This document shows, one piece after another, positions 1-8,895 of a DNA stretch of 64,000 nucleotides. The stretch's first letter is position 1; each line of letters starts with the position of its first letter. Made by a program: the position numbers and the translations under genes. The notes beneath the pieces are model-generated. The model was not told where the DNA came from. It saw only the letters and a program-made list of their open reading frames with translations, and did not search any database. Origin of the DNA: Bacteroidales bacterium (GTDB lineage: Bacteria > Bacteroidota > Bacteroidia > Bacteroidales > UBA932); contig SUYP01000005.1 in assembly GCA_015060395.1 (NCBI GenBank), positions 62,001 to 126,000 on the forward strand. Reading direction: 5' to 3'.

Positions 1-1354
1 GGGAGTGGAGGTTGTATTGGTCGAATCGGGAAATCTCGGAGGTACGTGCTTGAATGAGGGATGTATCCCTACCAAGGCTTTCTGCAAGAATGCTGAGGTT
101 CTCGACGGACTCAGGGAAGCAGAAGCATTCGGTGTGACCGGACTCTCGTATGGTTTTGATTTCAGTGCTGTGAAGGCTCGAAAGAATGCGGTAGTCGAGC
201 AGCTGAGAAGCGGAGTCGAGTCTTTGATGGGGCATAAGATGATCACTCTCGTGCGCGGCAAGGCTTCTTTCAAGGACCAGCATACCGTCATTGTCGGTGA
301 AGATGAGTATTCAGCCGATTATATAATAATTGCAACCGGCTCTGTCTCAGCTTCTCTGCCAGTTCCGGGCGCCGATCTTCCGGGAATACTTACATCCCGT
401 GAAATCCTTGATATAGAGGATGTTCCGCGCAGACTTTGCGTAATCGGCGGTGGTGTCATCGGCTTGGAGTTCGCGTCTATTTTCCGTAGTTTCGGAAGTG
501 AGGTGACCGTTCTGGAGTATTGCAAGGATATCCTTCCTCGTTTCGATACAGATCTGGCGAAAAGGCTCAAGCAGAGTCTCGGCAAGAGGGGAATCGAGAT
601 CAATACTCAGGCGCAGGTGACAGGGATAGAGATGTTCGATCAGGTCCGTGATGATAATAGTCATTGTCATTCTGAACGTTGTGAAGAATCTTTATACAGG
701 GTCACCTTCGTCCGTAAAGGCAAGGAGGAGTGTGTCGAAGCAGACAAGGTTCTTATGGCAGTGGGGCGTCGTGCCAATGTCGCATCGCTCAATCTCGCCG
801 ATGTCGGAATCGAATTCTCTCCACGCGGCATCGTTGTTAATGATTTTATGCAGACAAGCGTTCCTCATATATATGCCATAGGCGACATCAATGGACAGAT
901 GATGCTTGCCCACGCCGCTACGTTCCAGGGTATCACAGCTCTGGATCATATTATGGGCCGCAGCAATGATATAGATCTGTCTGTTATGCCTGCGGCCGTA
1001 TTTACATCTCCCGAGGCTGCGAGTGTTGGAATGACAGAAGATGAATGCAAGGAAAAGGGAATTCCTGTCAAATGTCTCAAATCATTCTTCCGTGCCAATG
1101 GAAAGGCTGTCACTATGGCTGATACAGACGGCTTCTGCAAGGTAGTCGTAGCAGCGTCTTCTAAAGATGAGACACTGTCGCCTTATCCTGAAGGACAGAT
1201 TCTCGGATGTCATCTATATGGCCCTCACGCATCGGATATAATTCAGGAGGCCTGCGCTATGATCAGCCGAAAGGCATCTTTGGCCGAGTTCCAGAGCGTG
1301 ATCCATACTCATCCTACATTGACCGAAGTCCTTCAGTCGGCATTGCATAACTAG
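1..1354 (+). CDS. lpdA: Dihydrolipoyl dehydrogenase (E3), 5' end cut by window edge
   Basis: FAD flavoprotein that reoxidises dihydrolipoamide with NAD+ in 2-oxoacid dehydrogenase or glycine-cleavage complexes. The frame is open at base 1; the GTG at base 5 is internal, since the N-terminal FAD dinucleotide motif of the family is missing. Counting from that GTG, the redox disulfide motif GGTCLNEGCIPTK has Cys15 and Cys20, the NAD-binding GGGVIGLEF lies near residue 147, the second FAD motif IYAIGD near 289, and the catalytic His-Glu pair (HPTLTE) at 436-441. Residues about 212-230 are extra compared with ordinary family members and include the peptide HSERCEES, encoded by a dispersed DNA repeat. 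No lipoyl or E2 gene is visible nearby; the next gene starts 21 bp downstream. Confidence 0.93.
   Translation, partial: GVEVVLVESGNLGGTCLNEGCIPTKAFCKNAEVLDGLREAEAFGVTGLSYGFDFSAVKARKNAVVEQLRSGVESLMGHKMITLVRGKASFKDQHTVIVGEDEYSADYIIIATGSVSASLPVPGADLPGILTSREILDIEDVPRRLCVIGGGVIGLEFASIFRSFGSEVTVLEYCKDILPRFDTDLAKRLKQSLGKRGIEINTQAQVTGIEMFDQVRDDNSHCHSERCEESLYRVTFVRKGKEECVEADKVLMAVGRRANVASLNLADVGIEFSPRGIVVNDFMQTSVPHIYAIGDINGQMMLAHAATFQGITALDHIMGRSNDIDLSVMPAAVFTSPEAASVGMTEDECKEKGIPVKCLKSFFRANGKAVTMADTDGFCKVVVAASSKDETLSPYPEGQILGCHLYGPHASDIIQEACAMISRKASLAEFQSVIHTHPTLTEVLQSALHN
661..692 (+). repeat. Dispersed-repeat fragment inserted in frame in lpdA
   Basis: The sequence TCATTCTGAACGTTGTGAAG and its flanks read as CHSERCEES in the lpdA frame and as VILNVVKNL in another frame. 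Both are the familiar translations of a short dispersed repeat that is very common between genes in Bacteroidota. It sits in the loop between two strands of the NAD/central domain region, where the family normally has only a few residues, and keeps the frame. Recognition of the repeat is from memory of its peptide signature. Confidence 0.55.
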
Positions 1355-1375
1355 GCAATTCTTACAATCGGCTAT

Positions 1376-2872
1376 ATGAGCAGGTTCAAAGTTCCGAATA
1401 CATACGTAATAATCTTCTGCGCTCTTTTGGTATGCGCAGTTTCGACTTGGTTTGTCCCAGGCGCCCAGCCTCAGACCTGGCAGGTGTTTTCTGCCCTTTA
1501 TGATGGGTTCAGCCAGCAGGCAGGGATTATTGCATTTGTCCTTGTTATAGGAGGTGCCTTCTGGGTTGTGAACAGTACCAAGGCAGTTGATGAAGGGATA
1601 ATGAAGTTCATTGCAAAGGTTCAGGCACTGGAACGTTTCAGGCTCATCAGACATCTAGGCTCTGGAAATATTGTAATCACTCTGGTTATGCTTCTTTTCG
1701 GCCTGTTCGGAGCGGTTTTCGGTATGAGCGAGGAGACCATTGCATTTGTGGCGGTTGCTATTCCTTTGGCCAAGAGACTCGGATATGATGAATTTGTGGG
1801 CGTATGTATGGTGTATGTTGCGGCTCACGTAGGATTTGCCGGAGCTATGCTCAATCCTTTTACGATAGGAATCGCACAGGATATGTCAGACTTGCCTCTT
1901 TTCTCCGGAATCGAGTACAGGATAATATGTTGGTTAATTCTGATGACTATCGCCATTGCCTTTACTCTATGGTATGCTTCACGGATCCGGAAACCTGTTG
2001 CGGTAACCGAAGAACCTGTAGATGAGGCTGCTGAAGTGATGGAAAAGGGGAGTGGGATCAAGGCCTGGGTGTGTTTTGCCATTCTGATGGTCGTCCTTGT
2101 GCTGTTTTCGGTATTCTATGCTTCAGACTGCGTGATTTCTTTAGGACAGAAGAGTTTTGCGGCTCCTTGGCTGCTGTGGGTGCTGACTGCCCTTTTTGCG
2201 ATGGTATCTGTTATCGCGTTGAGGCGTTCGGCCAGATTGTTCATTCTGGATATGCTGTTGTTCTGCATACTGTTTATGGTTACCGGGGTTATGGGCTACG
2301 GTTGGTACCTTCCGGAGATATGTGCTCTCTTCCTGGCTTTGGCAGTAGCTTCAGGTCTTGCTGCTGGCTATTCTTCCGATGATATCGCTAAAGAATTCAT
2401 AGCCGGTGCAAAAGATATATTTTCTGCAGCTCTCATCATCGGATTTGCTGCAGGTATTATCGTGATATTGCAAAACGGGCAGGTGATTGATATAATGCTG
2501 GATTCGATGGCTTCCGCCCTTGATGGGTCCGGACGTGCCGGTGCGTTAGGAACAATGTATGGCATTCAGACTTTCATCAATCTGTTCATCCCTTCCGCTT
2601 CAGCGAAAGCTGCCGTCACTATGCCTATAATGGCTCCGTTCTCGGATATTATCGGCGTATCTCGACAAGCTACGGTACTTGCCTTTCAATTCGGTGATGG
2701 ATTCACCAATATGATAACTCCTTGCTCGGGAGTCCTTATGGCTGTCCTGTCAGTTGCCAGGATACCATACGAAAAATGGTTCAGATGGATATGGAAATTC
2801 ATATTGTTCCTGATTCTTGTCGGATTCCTTCTGCTTCTGCCGACACTGTTCCTGAATCTTCCTGGTTTCTGA
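1376..2872 (+). CDS. YfcC-type (DcuC/ArcD superfamily) membrane carrier
   Basis: A 498-residue polytopic inner-membrane protein with roughly 11-12 hydrophobic segments. The segment GMSEETIAFVAVAIPLAKRL (near residue 119) is the family signature of YfcC-like C4-dicarboxylate/amino-acid carriers, and the C-terminal half has the matching repeat with IPSASAKAAVTMPIMAP near 404 and FTNMITPCSGVL near 443. Substrate cannot be read from sequence; relatives carry basic amino acids, dipeptides or dicarboxylates. It follows lpdA by 21 bp and may be co-transcribed. A clear terminator follows the stop codon. Confidence 0.8.
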   Translation: MSRFKVPNTYVIIFCALLVCAVSTWFVPGAQPQTWQVFSALYDGFSQQAGIIAFVLVIGGAFWVVNSTKAVDEGIMKFIAKVQALERFRLIRHLGSGNIVITLVMLLFGLFGAVFGMSEETIAFVAVAIPLAKRLGYDEFVGVCMVYVAAHVGFAGAMLNPFTIGIAQDMSDLPLFSGIEYRIICWLILMTIAIAFTLWYASRIRKPVAVTEEPVDEAAEVMEKGSGIKAWVCFAILMVVLVLFSVFYASDCVISLGQKSFAAPWLLWVLTALFAMVSVIALRRSARLFILDMLLFCILFMVTGVMGYGWYLPEICALFLALAVASGLAAGYSSDDIAKEFIAGAKDIFSAALIIGFAAGIIVILQNGQVIDIMLDSMASALDGSGRAGALGTMYGIQTFINLFIPSASAKAAVTMPIMAPFSDIIGVSRQATVLAFQFGDGFTNMITPCSGVLMAVLSVARIPYEKWFRWIWKFILFLILVGFLLLLPTLFLNLPGF

Positions 2873-2877
2873 TAAAG

Positions 2878-2905
2878 AAAAGGCTGTCTCACGACAGCCT
2901 TTCTT
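2878..2905 (+). terminator. Intrinsic terminator after the YfcC-type carrier
   Basis: Stem AAAGGCTGTC / GACAGCCTTT with a 4-base loop, six bases after the stop codon, followed by CTTTG. It ends the lpdA-carrier transcript. Confidence 0.75.
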
Positions 2906-3025
2906 TGTGTGCTTTAACTTAGAATATGGTATTTTTCCATACCTGATGAGACAAAGTTAGCTGTACTTGTCGTGATTTTGAAATAAGTGGGATAGTTGGG
3001 GCGAAAATGTTATTTTGTAGGCTAT

Positions 3026-3059
3026 TTTGGGATTAAAATCAAATATTTGGGATTAAAAT
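3026..3059 (+). repeat. Tandem 14-bp direct repeats upstream of LytTR gene (candidate operator)
   Basis: TTTGGGATTAAAAT occurs exactly twice, at 3026-3039 and 3046-3059, with a 20-bp period (two helical turns). The second copy contains the TTTG that fits the -33 element of the promoter. LytTR proteins bind pairs of direct repeats about 21 bp apart, so autoregulation by the following gene is the natural inference. Confidence 0.5.
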
Positions 3060-3077
3060 AGATATTTATTAATTTTG
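3046..3077 (+). promoter_or_regulatory. Bacteroidota-type promoter of the membrane LytTR gene
   Basis: TTTG at 3046-3049, 20-bp spacer, TAATTTTG at 3070-3077, which matches TTTG-N19-21-TAnnTTTG. The start codon is 24 bp beyond. Confidence 0.65.
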
Positions 3078-3101
3078 TCCCACCTTATTTGTGACTAAAA
3101 A

Positions 3102-3902
3102 ATGAGTAATGTAGCCAAGATCTTCCGTAGATTCATACCGCAGCTCCTTCATATAATAGTGCTTCCGGTATTCTTTTTTGCCTTTATGCTGATGTACCGT
3201 CCGTTCAATTCTTTTGAATTCCTTGGAGGTGAATGGTACGGTGTTCATCTCACCATAGCATCCTGCATTATCCTCCTATCTGTAGTATTGATGAGGCTTT
3301 TGTATTATTTCCTGCCTTTGAAGATAAATTACACCCTGTATGCATTCTGGTGTCTGGGTGAAATAATATTCACATCCTTCTTCGTTGCGTTGTATTTCTG
3401 GCTCGTCCTTCATAGACCTATGCCATATTTCGAGGCGTTTGCGACTTCATTCCAATATCTCTCGCTTGCTTTGGTCTTTCCATACGCTATACTTGCCTTG
3501 TCGATGCGTATCTATCAATATCATAACAGTCAGGATGAATCTTCTGCAAAGTCTCTTCAGCGTATGCGTTTCTATGATGAGCGTCATAATCTTAAGATAG
3601 TCCTCACTCCCGAGGCTGTATATTATATCACAGCAGAAGAGAACTATGTCAATATCTATTATGTAGAGAATGGCAAGGTCAGGAAGTATGTCCTGAGAAG
3701 TTCAATGAAGGCTCTTGATGAACTGTGCCAGGATCACGGCCTGATCCGATGCCACAGGTCATACTATGTCAATCCTTCTCACGTAAAGGTGTTGAGAAAG
3801 GACAGGGAGGGTGTGGTGTATGCCGAACTTGACGCTAGTGAAGAAATGCATATTCCGGTGACGAAGAAGTATTATGACCGTCTGGCGGAAATGCTGATGT
3901 AA
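3102..3902 (+). CDS. Membrane-anchored LytTR-family transcription regulator
   Basis: A 266-residue protein with four predicted transmembrane segments (about residues 15-31, 48-68, 80-102, 117-137), a short linker, and a C-terminal LytTR DNA-binding domain (about 165-264: VYYITAEENYVNIYYV, IRCHRSYYVNPSHV). There is no receiver domain and no histidine kinase partner beside it, so the membrane half probably senses the signal itself; this architecture is common in Bacteroidota. The gene stands alone with its own promoter and terminator-bounded upstream region, and the paired direct repeats over the promoter suggest it controls itself. The signal is unknown. Confidence 0.85.
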   Translation: MSNVAKIFRRFIPQLLHIIVLPVFFFAFMLMYRPFNSFEFLGGEWYGVHLTIASCIILLSVVLMRLLYYFLPLKINYTLYAFWCLGEIIFTSFFVALYFWLVLHRPMPYFEAFATSFQYLSLALVFPYAILALSMRIYQYHNSQDESSAKSLQRMRFYDERHNLKIVLTPEAVYYITAEENYVNIYYVENGKVRKYVLRSSMKALDELCQDHGLIRCHRSYYVNPSHVKVLRKDREGVVYAELDASEEMHIPVTKKYYDRLAEMLM

Positions 3903-3904
3903 GA

Positions 3905-4516
3905 TCAGAAGAGACCGTACAGCTGGGCATCGATCTTGTCGGTAATGGCTGCAAAATCTTCAGGTATGTGTTCGAAGTCTAGATTGTCCGCCTCGATGAT
4001 CAGCACCTTGCCTTTGTAGTTTCCGATCCATTCATCGTATCTATCGTTGAGATTGCTCAGATATTCGATGCTTATGCTTTTTTCATAGTCGCGTCCTCGC
4101 TTCTGAATCTGCGATACGAGTGTGGGTACGGATGATTTCAGATAGATCAGAAGATCCGGTTCCCTGACCATCGACATCATCAGATTGAAGAGCTGCATAT
4201 ATGTGTCGAAGTCGCGGTCTGACAAGTTTCCCATCGCTTTGTTGTTTGCGACAAATATGTGCACTCCTTCCAGGATAGTTCTGTCCTGGATGATGACTTC
4301 GTCAGATTTCGCGATTTCCAGAAGATCCTGAAATCTCTGCGCAAGAAAGTATGTCTCAAGGTTATACGACCACCTCTGAATGTCCTTGTAATAATCTTCC
4401 AGATATGGGTTGTAGGTTACGGCCTCGTATTTCGGTGTCCATCCATAATGCTGTGAGAGCATCCTTGTGAGCGTAGTCTTTCCGCATCCGATATTTCCAG
4501 CGATTCCGATATGCAT
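3905..4516 (-). CDS. Deoxynucleoside kinase (deoxyadenosine/deoxyguanosine kinase type)
   Basis: Phosphorylates a deoxynucleoside to its 5'-monophosphate in DNA-precursor salvage. 203 residues from the ATG at 4516, with Walker A GNIGCGKTT (residues 7-15), the DRT motif of the dNK family (QDRTILEGVHIFV near 76), and an ERS/LID-like region RGRDYEKSI near 141. A TTG eight codons upstream (4540) also opens the frame but lies at the foot of the gdhA terminator, and the ATG places the P-loop at the usual position. It ends 3 bp from the convergent LytTR gene. Choice between purine and pyrimidine deoxynucleosides cannot be read from sequence. Confidence 0.85.
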   Translation of the reverse strand: MHIGIAGNIGCGKTTLTRMLSQHYGWTPKYEAVTYNPYLEDYYKDIQRWSYNLETYFLAQRFQDLLEIAKSDEVIIQDRTILEGVHIFVANNKAMGNLSDRDFDTYMQLFNLMMSMVREPDLLIYLKSSVPTLVSQIQKRGRDYEKSISIEYLSNLNDRYDEWIGNYKGKVLIIEADNLDFEHIPEDFAAITDKIDAQLYGLF

Positions 4517-4540
4517 AGTGTCTAATGGTGTGATAGTCAA

Positions 4541-4585
4541 TGAAAAAACAGGCTGTGATATCCTTGTTACAGATAAAACAGCCTG
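4541..4585 (-). terminator. Terminator after gdhA
   Basis: On the minus strand the arms CAGGCTG (4579-4585) and CAGCCTG (4549-4555) pair around a 23-base loop and are followed by TTTTTT. It separates gdhA from the kinase gene. Confidence 0.6.
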
Positions 4586-4608
4586 CTAATTTAATGTTTT
4601 TTTATATG

Positions 4609-5964
4609 CTAAACAAGTCCGTGAGCCATCATAGCCTCTGCAACTTTGATGAATCCGGCGATATTCGCGCCTTTCACGTAGTTGACATATCCGTCTTCTT
4701 CAGTACCGTATTTCACACAGGCTTCGTGTATATCAGTCATAATCTGCTTCAGATGCTGGTCAACTTCTTCTCTTGTCCATCTGAGCCTCATAGAGTTCTG
4801 CGTCATTTCGAGTCCTGAAGTCGCTACTCCTCCTGCGTTCGAAGCCTTGCCTGGCGAATAGAGCAGTTTTGCATTCTGGAATACTTCGATAGCTTCCGGA
4901 GTGCAAGGCATATTCGCACCTTCGGCGACGCATATACATCCGTTGGCAACGAGGGTCTCAGCCTGCTCTCCATTCAGCTCGTTCTGAGTTGCACAAGGCA
5001 TAGCGATATCGCATTTTACACTCCAAGGGCGTTCTCCGGCGTGGTACTGTGCAGTCGGATATTTTTCGACATATTCCCTGATTCTTCCTCTATATACGTT
5101 CTTAAGCTCCATAATATACGCGAGCTTCTCTTCGTCTATTCCATCCGGATCGTAAATATAACCGTTCGAATCAGACATAGTAAGGACTTTGGCTCCAAGC
5201 TGAAGGGCTTTCTGAGCAGCAAACTGGGCAACATTTCCGGAACCTGAGATGGAAACGGTCTTTCCTTCATAACTGTCACCGCGTGTTGCAAGCATAGCAC
5301 TTGCAAAATAGCAGGTGCCATATCCTGTAGCCTCCGGTCTGAGAGGGCTTCCTCCCCACATCTGTCCCTTTCCTGTAAGGACTCCTGTAAATTCGTCGCG
5401 GAGCCTCTTATACTGTCCGAACATATATCCGATCTCGCGTCCTCCCACTCCTATATCTCCGGCAGGAACATCTGTATCGGCTCCGATATGCTTCTGCAGC
5501 TCTGTCATAAAGCTCTGGCAGAAACGCATCACCTCATTGTCCGACTTGCCTTTAGGATCGAAGTCCGATCCTCCTTTGCCGGCTCCCATCGGGAGGGTAG
5601 TGAGGCTGTTCTTGAATGTCTGCTCGAAGGCAAGGAATTTCATAATGCTGAGGTTGACGCTCGGATGGAAGCGGATGCCGCCCTTATATGGACCTATGGC
5701 GCTGTTGCACTGTACCCTGTAGCCTCTGTTTACGCGCACTTCACCTTCGTCGTCAAGCCAAGGCACGCGGAAAATGATGATTCTTTCCGGTTCGACGATT
5801 CTTTCGAGAATCTTCTGGTCCATAAGATAAGGATGCTCCACTATATATGGGGCAACGCTTTCGAGAACTTCCTTTACTGCCTGATGAAATTCTTTTTCTC
5901 CCGGATTCCTGGCTATAAGGTCAGCCATAAATCCGTCCACATAATTTTGAGTGAACTGATCCAT
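4609..5964 (-). CDS. gdhA: NADP-type glutamate dehydrogenase
   Basis: Catalyses reductive amination of 2-oxoglutarate with ammonium, the main ammonium-assimilation route in gut Bacteroidales. 451 residues from the ATG at 5964 (MDQFTQNYVDGF), a normal length for the hexameric bacterial enzyme. Visible motifs: substrate loop PYKGGIRFHPSVN near 95, catalytic-lysine region LPMGAGKGGSDFDPKG near 124, dinucleotide-binding SGSGNVAQFAA near 241, and the C-terminal SNAGGVATSGLEMTQN region near 382. An in-frame start 18 codons upstream is unlikely because it would begin at or before the predicted transcription start. A promoter with TAAATTTG lies 62 bp upstream and a terminator follows. Confidence 0.95.
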   Translation of the reverse strand: MDQFTQNYVDGFMADLIARNPGEKEFHQAVKEVLESVAPYIVEHPYLMDQKILERIVEPERIIIFRVPWLDDEGEVRVNRGYRVQCNSAIGPYKGGIRFHPSVNLSIMKFLAFEQTFKNSLTTLPMGAGKGGSDFDPKGKSDNEVMRFCQSFMTELQKHIGADTDVPAGDIGVGGREIGYMFGQYKRLRDEFTGVLTGKGQMWGGSPLRPEATGYGTCYFASAMLATRGDSYEGKTVSISGSGNVAQFAAQKALQLGAKVLTMSDSNGYIYDPDGIDEEKLAYIMELKNVYRGRIREYVEKYPTAQYHAGERPWSVKCDIAMPCATQNELNGEQAETLVANGCICVAEGANMPCTPEAIEVFQNAKLLYSPGKASNAGGVATSGLEMTQNSMRLRWTREEVDQHLKQIMTDIHEACVKYGTEEDGYVNYVKGANIAGFIKVAEAMMAHGLV

Positions 5965-6025
5965 ACTACTAACTAATTTAAAGGTTAGAAATAAAAAATG
6001 TGCCTTCGTGAAGGGCACGAAAGCA

Positions 6026-6057
6026 CAAATTTATCAAAATATTTTTGGAAATACAAG
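6026..6057 (-). promoter_or_regulatory. Promoter of gdhA
   Basis: Minus strand CTTG (6054-6057), 20-bp spacer, TAAATTTG (6026-6033). The predicted start near 6020 gives a leader of about 55 bases, which contains a small hairpin (GTGCC/GGCAC, 6000-6018). Confidence 0.6.
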
Positions 6058-6083
6058 AGCCTCGGAATCTTACCTGGGCTCTT
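6055..6083 (-). terminator. Probable terminator of the 9.9-6.1 kb minus-strand operon
   Basis: Arms AGAGCC / GGCTCT with partial extension, 12 bp after the stop of the outer-membrane protein gene, followed on the minus strand by TTGTATTT. It abuts the gdhA -33 box, so the stem is only moderately convincing. Confidence 0.4.
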
Positions 6084-6094
6084 GTTGATAGTCT

Positions 6095-7549
6095 TTAGAA
6101 GAGGAAACCTGTGTTGATGTAGAAGGCTCCGTTACCGTCCTGCTTGTTGAAGCAGCGGGCATATTCGAGAGCTACAATGAAGTTCTGGTTCATAATGAAG
6201 CGAAGTCCTGCACCTGCAGAGCCGTGGAATCCGTCACATTTCTTCTTGGCAAGTACGAATTTTTCGTAGAGATCATTGCTGTACTGGCTGATATCGGTGT
6301 TCTTCAGAGTCATATCGTATCCTTTGAATACGTGGGCGCCATCGGTGAACGCGCTGAGGGCAAATGCTATATTCTGCTTCCAGAGCTTGAAGTCGATGAA
6401 TCTCCAGCGAAGTTCGGCGTTGTAGAATCCTACATCCTGACCCTGTACCCTGTTGAGCATAAGACCTCTGACCGTACGATATCCTCCGAAGCCGTCATTG
6501 TCGGCCTTAGGACCCATATTCGTATAGAAAGGCATCACATACCAAGGGGCGTTTTTGCCGAATGTGCCCTGATATGCAGCCCTGTATGCGAAAGTCAGCT
6601 TATCCTGTACTATCGGGAGGTACTGGCGCATCGTGACGCAATACTTGTAATGAGGATCGGTTGTTCCGAGCCACTTTGGTGCAGCGATGACGTGAGCCTC
6701 AGCCCATATTCCTTTGGTAGGGTTGTTCTCGACATTGCGGCTGTCGTACATAAGACCGGCCCTGATGGATGATACAATGCCTCCGTCAGCCTGTTCCTTT
6801 GATATTATGCCCCAGTCTTTATAGAGATCGAACAGAGTCGTTCCGTGGGCAAATTCCTGTCCCGCAAGTACTTCATATCCCTTAGGTGTGAAGTTTGAAG
6901 TCTTGGTCCAGGAGAAGTTATATCCTGCTTCCCAATAGAAATTCTTCGCTATCTGACCTGTGAAGTCAACCTTCGCTTTGACAAGGTCACGTCCGAAGCG
7001 GTAGAAGCCCTTCGGATACTTGCCCTTTTCCTGAAGCTTCTTTCCGGCCTCATCGTCAAGATACTGGAACATTCCGTCTTTAGCCATATCCTTGACGGTT
7101 ATGTAGTTGCTTTCGTATCCGTTGAAACCGTAGAAATCAAGGGCGGCATCCTTGTAATATCCTGAGCAGATTGACATTCTGACGCCTGGAATCAGGGTCT
7201 TGTTGTCATAGTTGACTATGAACTTGTAGCTTCCGATACTTCCTTCCTTTGTGTATGCAGAAGCCTCGAAATACCAGGTTGACTTCGGATTAGGATAAGT
7301 GTCTCCATTGCCGAAGTTGTAGAGATTGAGGAGGGCTCCGAACTGGAATCCGCGGTCTGCATCGAATGCTACGACAGGAAGAGGGCCGAAATTGGTGCCA
7401 GTCTTGATGATTTCTCCTTTCTCGTTGTATGTCACGTTCTTCTTTTCCTTCTTTGCCTTTACCTCGTTTTCAGCCGGTGCTGTATCTTCGGCAAAAGAGG
7501 GGATGCAGAGCATCATAGCTGCCATTGCAGTGATGAATGTCCTTTTCAT
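6095..7549 (-). CDS. BamA/TamA-family outer-membrane beta-barrel protein
   Basis: 484 residues with a signal peptide (residues 1-20, cleavage after SFA), a charged linker, and then a barrel of the bacterial surface antigen (Omp85 C-terminal) type without POTRA domains. Supporting features are alternating beta-strand pattern, the segment FGGYRTVRG near 353-361 (the conserved lid/loop motif of Omp85 barrels), aromatic-rich strands and a C-terminal Phe (NTGFLF). Bacteroidota carry many such short barrels, some associated with lipid or lipoprotein handling. It is the last gene of an operon after a PlsC-like acyltransferase (10-bp gap), which hints at an envelope-lipid role, but this is inference. 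Confidence 0.7.
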   Translation of the reverse strand: MKRTFITAMAAMMLCIPSFAEDTAPAENEVKAKKEKKNVTYNEKGEIIKTGTNFGPLPVVAFDADRGFQFGALLNLYNFGNGDTYPNPKSTWYFEASAYTKEGSIGSYKFIVNYDNKTLIPGVRMSICSGYYKDAALDFYGFNGYESNYITVKDMAKDGMFQYLDDEAGKKLQEKGKYPKGFYRFGRDLVKAKVDFTGQIAKNFYWEAGYNFSWTKTSNFTPKGYEVLAGQEFAHGTTLFDLYKDWGIISKEQADGGIVSSIRAGLMYDSRNVENNPTKGIWAEAHVIAAPKWLGTTDPHYKYCVTMRQYLPIVQDKLTFAYRAAYQGTFGKNAPWYVMPFYTNMGPKADNDGFGGYRTVRGLMLNRVQGQDVGFYNAELRWRFIDFKLWKQNIAFALSAFTDGAHVFKGYDMTLKNTDISQYSNDLYEKFVLAKKKCDGFHGSAGAGLRFIMNQNFIVALEYARCFNKQDGNGAFYINTGFLF

Positions 7550-7559
7550 AGAATCTGCT

Positions 7560-8894
7560 TTAGTTTTGATTGAACTTCTGTATCTTTTGGAATTCCTTTA
7601 CTATGTCTTTGTAGAAATTCCTTATCTTCTTGTCCGTAAGGACCTTGATGTCTGAAATGAATCGTCTCATACCCTCATTGTAGTCAAAGAAGAAGCTGTA
7701 TGACGGTATGGTCAGGAGTGTTACTGCAAGCGCGTATGGCCAAGGCATAAGGCTGAATGACAGTGCCGCATAAATTATGAACAGCAGGATGCCAAGAGCG
7801 AGCTTGACTCCGAAGCCCACAGTGTTGTGAAAGGCTCTGTCTCTTGTCTTGCAGCGTAAAAGGTTGTATGTCAGCCACATCGGAGCGCTTGCAATGGCGC
7901 TGAAAATATAATATGGCAGGCCTATGACAGCAGCAAAAGCTTTACCTGCGGCTTTAAGCACGCTGTTCTTCCTGCTGAAGGAATACACCGATATACCTTT
8001 CTTGCGCCTTTTCTTTTCGAATGCCTCGACCTTTTCCAAAAGCTTTTCCATCGCTTCCGGAGCAGTTTCGGATAATGCCTCTATTGCGGCTGCTGTCTTT
8101 CTGTTTTCCAGCATTCCCTCATATAGACCAGTACCGAAATTGCCGTACATCCGGCCTTCCGATACAGACAGAATCTTCGTAAGAGCCCACTTGCTGTAGA
8201 GATTTTCGTCGTCCTTTATATATGTGATTAGCTCTGACATTCTTGAAGCAAGCTCTTTTCTCAACGGTTCTATAAGCTTCACTTCATTGTCAACTTCCTG
8301 CCCTTTGACGAACTCCGTTACATTTATCGGCTTTCCGAAAGTCACGAGCGATGTGCTTCGGTAACGGAAATAGTCACCGTATTCGAGTCCGGTCGGAACA
8401 ATATAGACCGGCATCCTGTCACCGAATCTTGCATTAGCAGCCAGCGCTGCCCTGAATGTTCCTTTGCCGAGTGTCTGAAGCGAATGCGCCGGTCTGTGAC
8501 GTCCTTCCGGGAACATACAGAAGCGAACTTTATGTTCCAGAGTCTCGACTATTATCTCTTGTGTCTCGTTGTTTTTCAGGACGTTGCGCAGACCGTCCCT
8601 CTGGCGTACCATCGGCAGGATCCTGATGAATGTCATAATCTTTCCGATGGTAGGATTGTTGAAAATATCAGCTCGTGCTCCGAATACTGTCTGGTTGTCA
8701 AACGCACGTAGTATCACCAGTGCGTCCATAAGAGTATTGCAGTGGTTCGGAGCTATGATGACTGCACCATCAGTCGGGATATTCTCTTTTCCTCTGACTT
8801 CTACCTTGCGGTAGCTGTGCTTCACGTTCCAGTCAACGATAGGCTTAAGCAGAGTATAGCCTATATAATCCTCGTAGATCTTTTTCTTTCCCAT
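7560..8894 (-). CDS. PlsC-like 1-acyl-sn-glycerol-3-phosphate acyltransferase family protein
   Basis: 444 residues from the ATG at 8894, one base after the stop codon of the upstream transporter gene (TAATATG), so the two are coupled. The N-terminal acyltransferase domain has APNHCNTLMDA near 48 (motif I, His and Asp separated by five residues) and FPEGRHR near 126 (motif III). A long helical middle follows, then two or three hydrophobic segments near 310-390. This long form with a membrane C-terminus is common in Bacteroidota; its acyl acceptor is not known. The alternative upstream start at 8945 would overlap the transporter by 50 bases and is not preferred. Confidence 0.8.
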   Translation of the reverse strand: MGKKKIYEDYIGYTLLKPIVDWNVKHSYRKVEVRGKENIPTDGAVIIAPNHCNTLMDALVILRAFDNQTVFGARADIFNNPTIGKIMTFIRILPMVRQRDGLRNVLKNNETQEIIVETLEHKVRFCMFPEGRHRPAHSLQTLGKGTFRAALAANARFGDRMPVYIVPTGLEYGDYFRYRSTSLVTFGKPINVTEFVKGQEVDNEVKLIEPLRKELASRMSELITYIKDDENLYSKWALTKILSVSEGRMYGNFGTGLYEGMLENRKTAAAIEALSETAPEAMEKLLEKVEAFEKKRRKKGISVYSFSRKNSVLKAAGKAFAAVIGLPYYIFSAIASAPMWLTYNLLRCKTRDRAFHNTVGFGVKLALGILLFIIYAALSFSLMPWPYALAVTLLTIPSYSFFFDYNEGMRRFISDIKVLTDKKIRNFYKDIVKEFQKIQKFNQN

Positions 8895-8895
8895 A

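Noticed and set aside
4517..4540. TTG start for the deoxynucleoside kinase
   Set aside because: It lies at the base of the gdhA terminator and adds eight residues before the P-loop that the family does not have.
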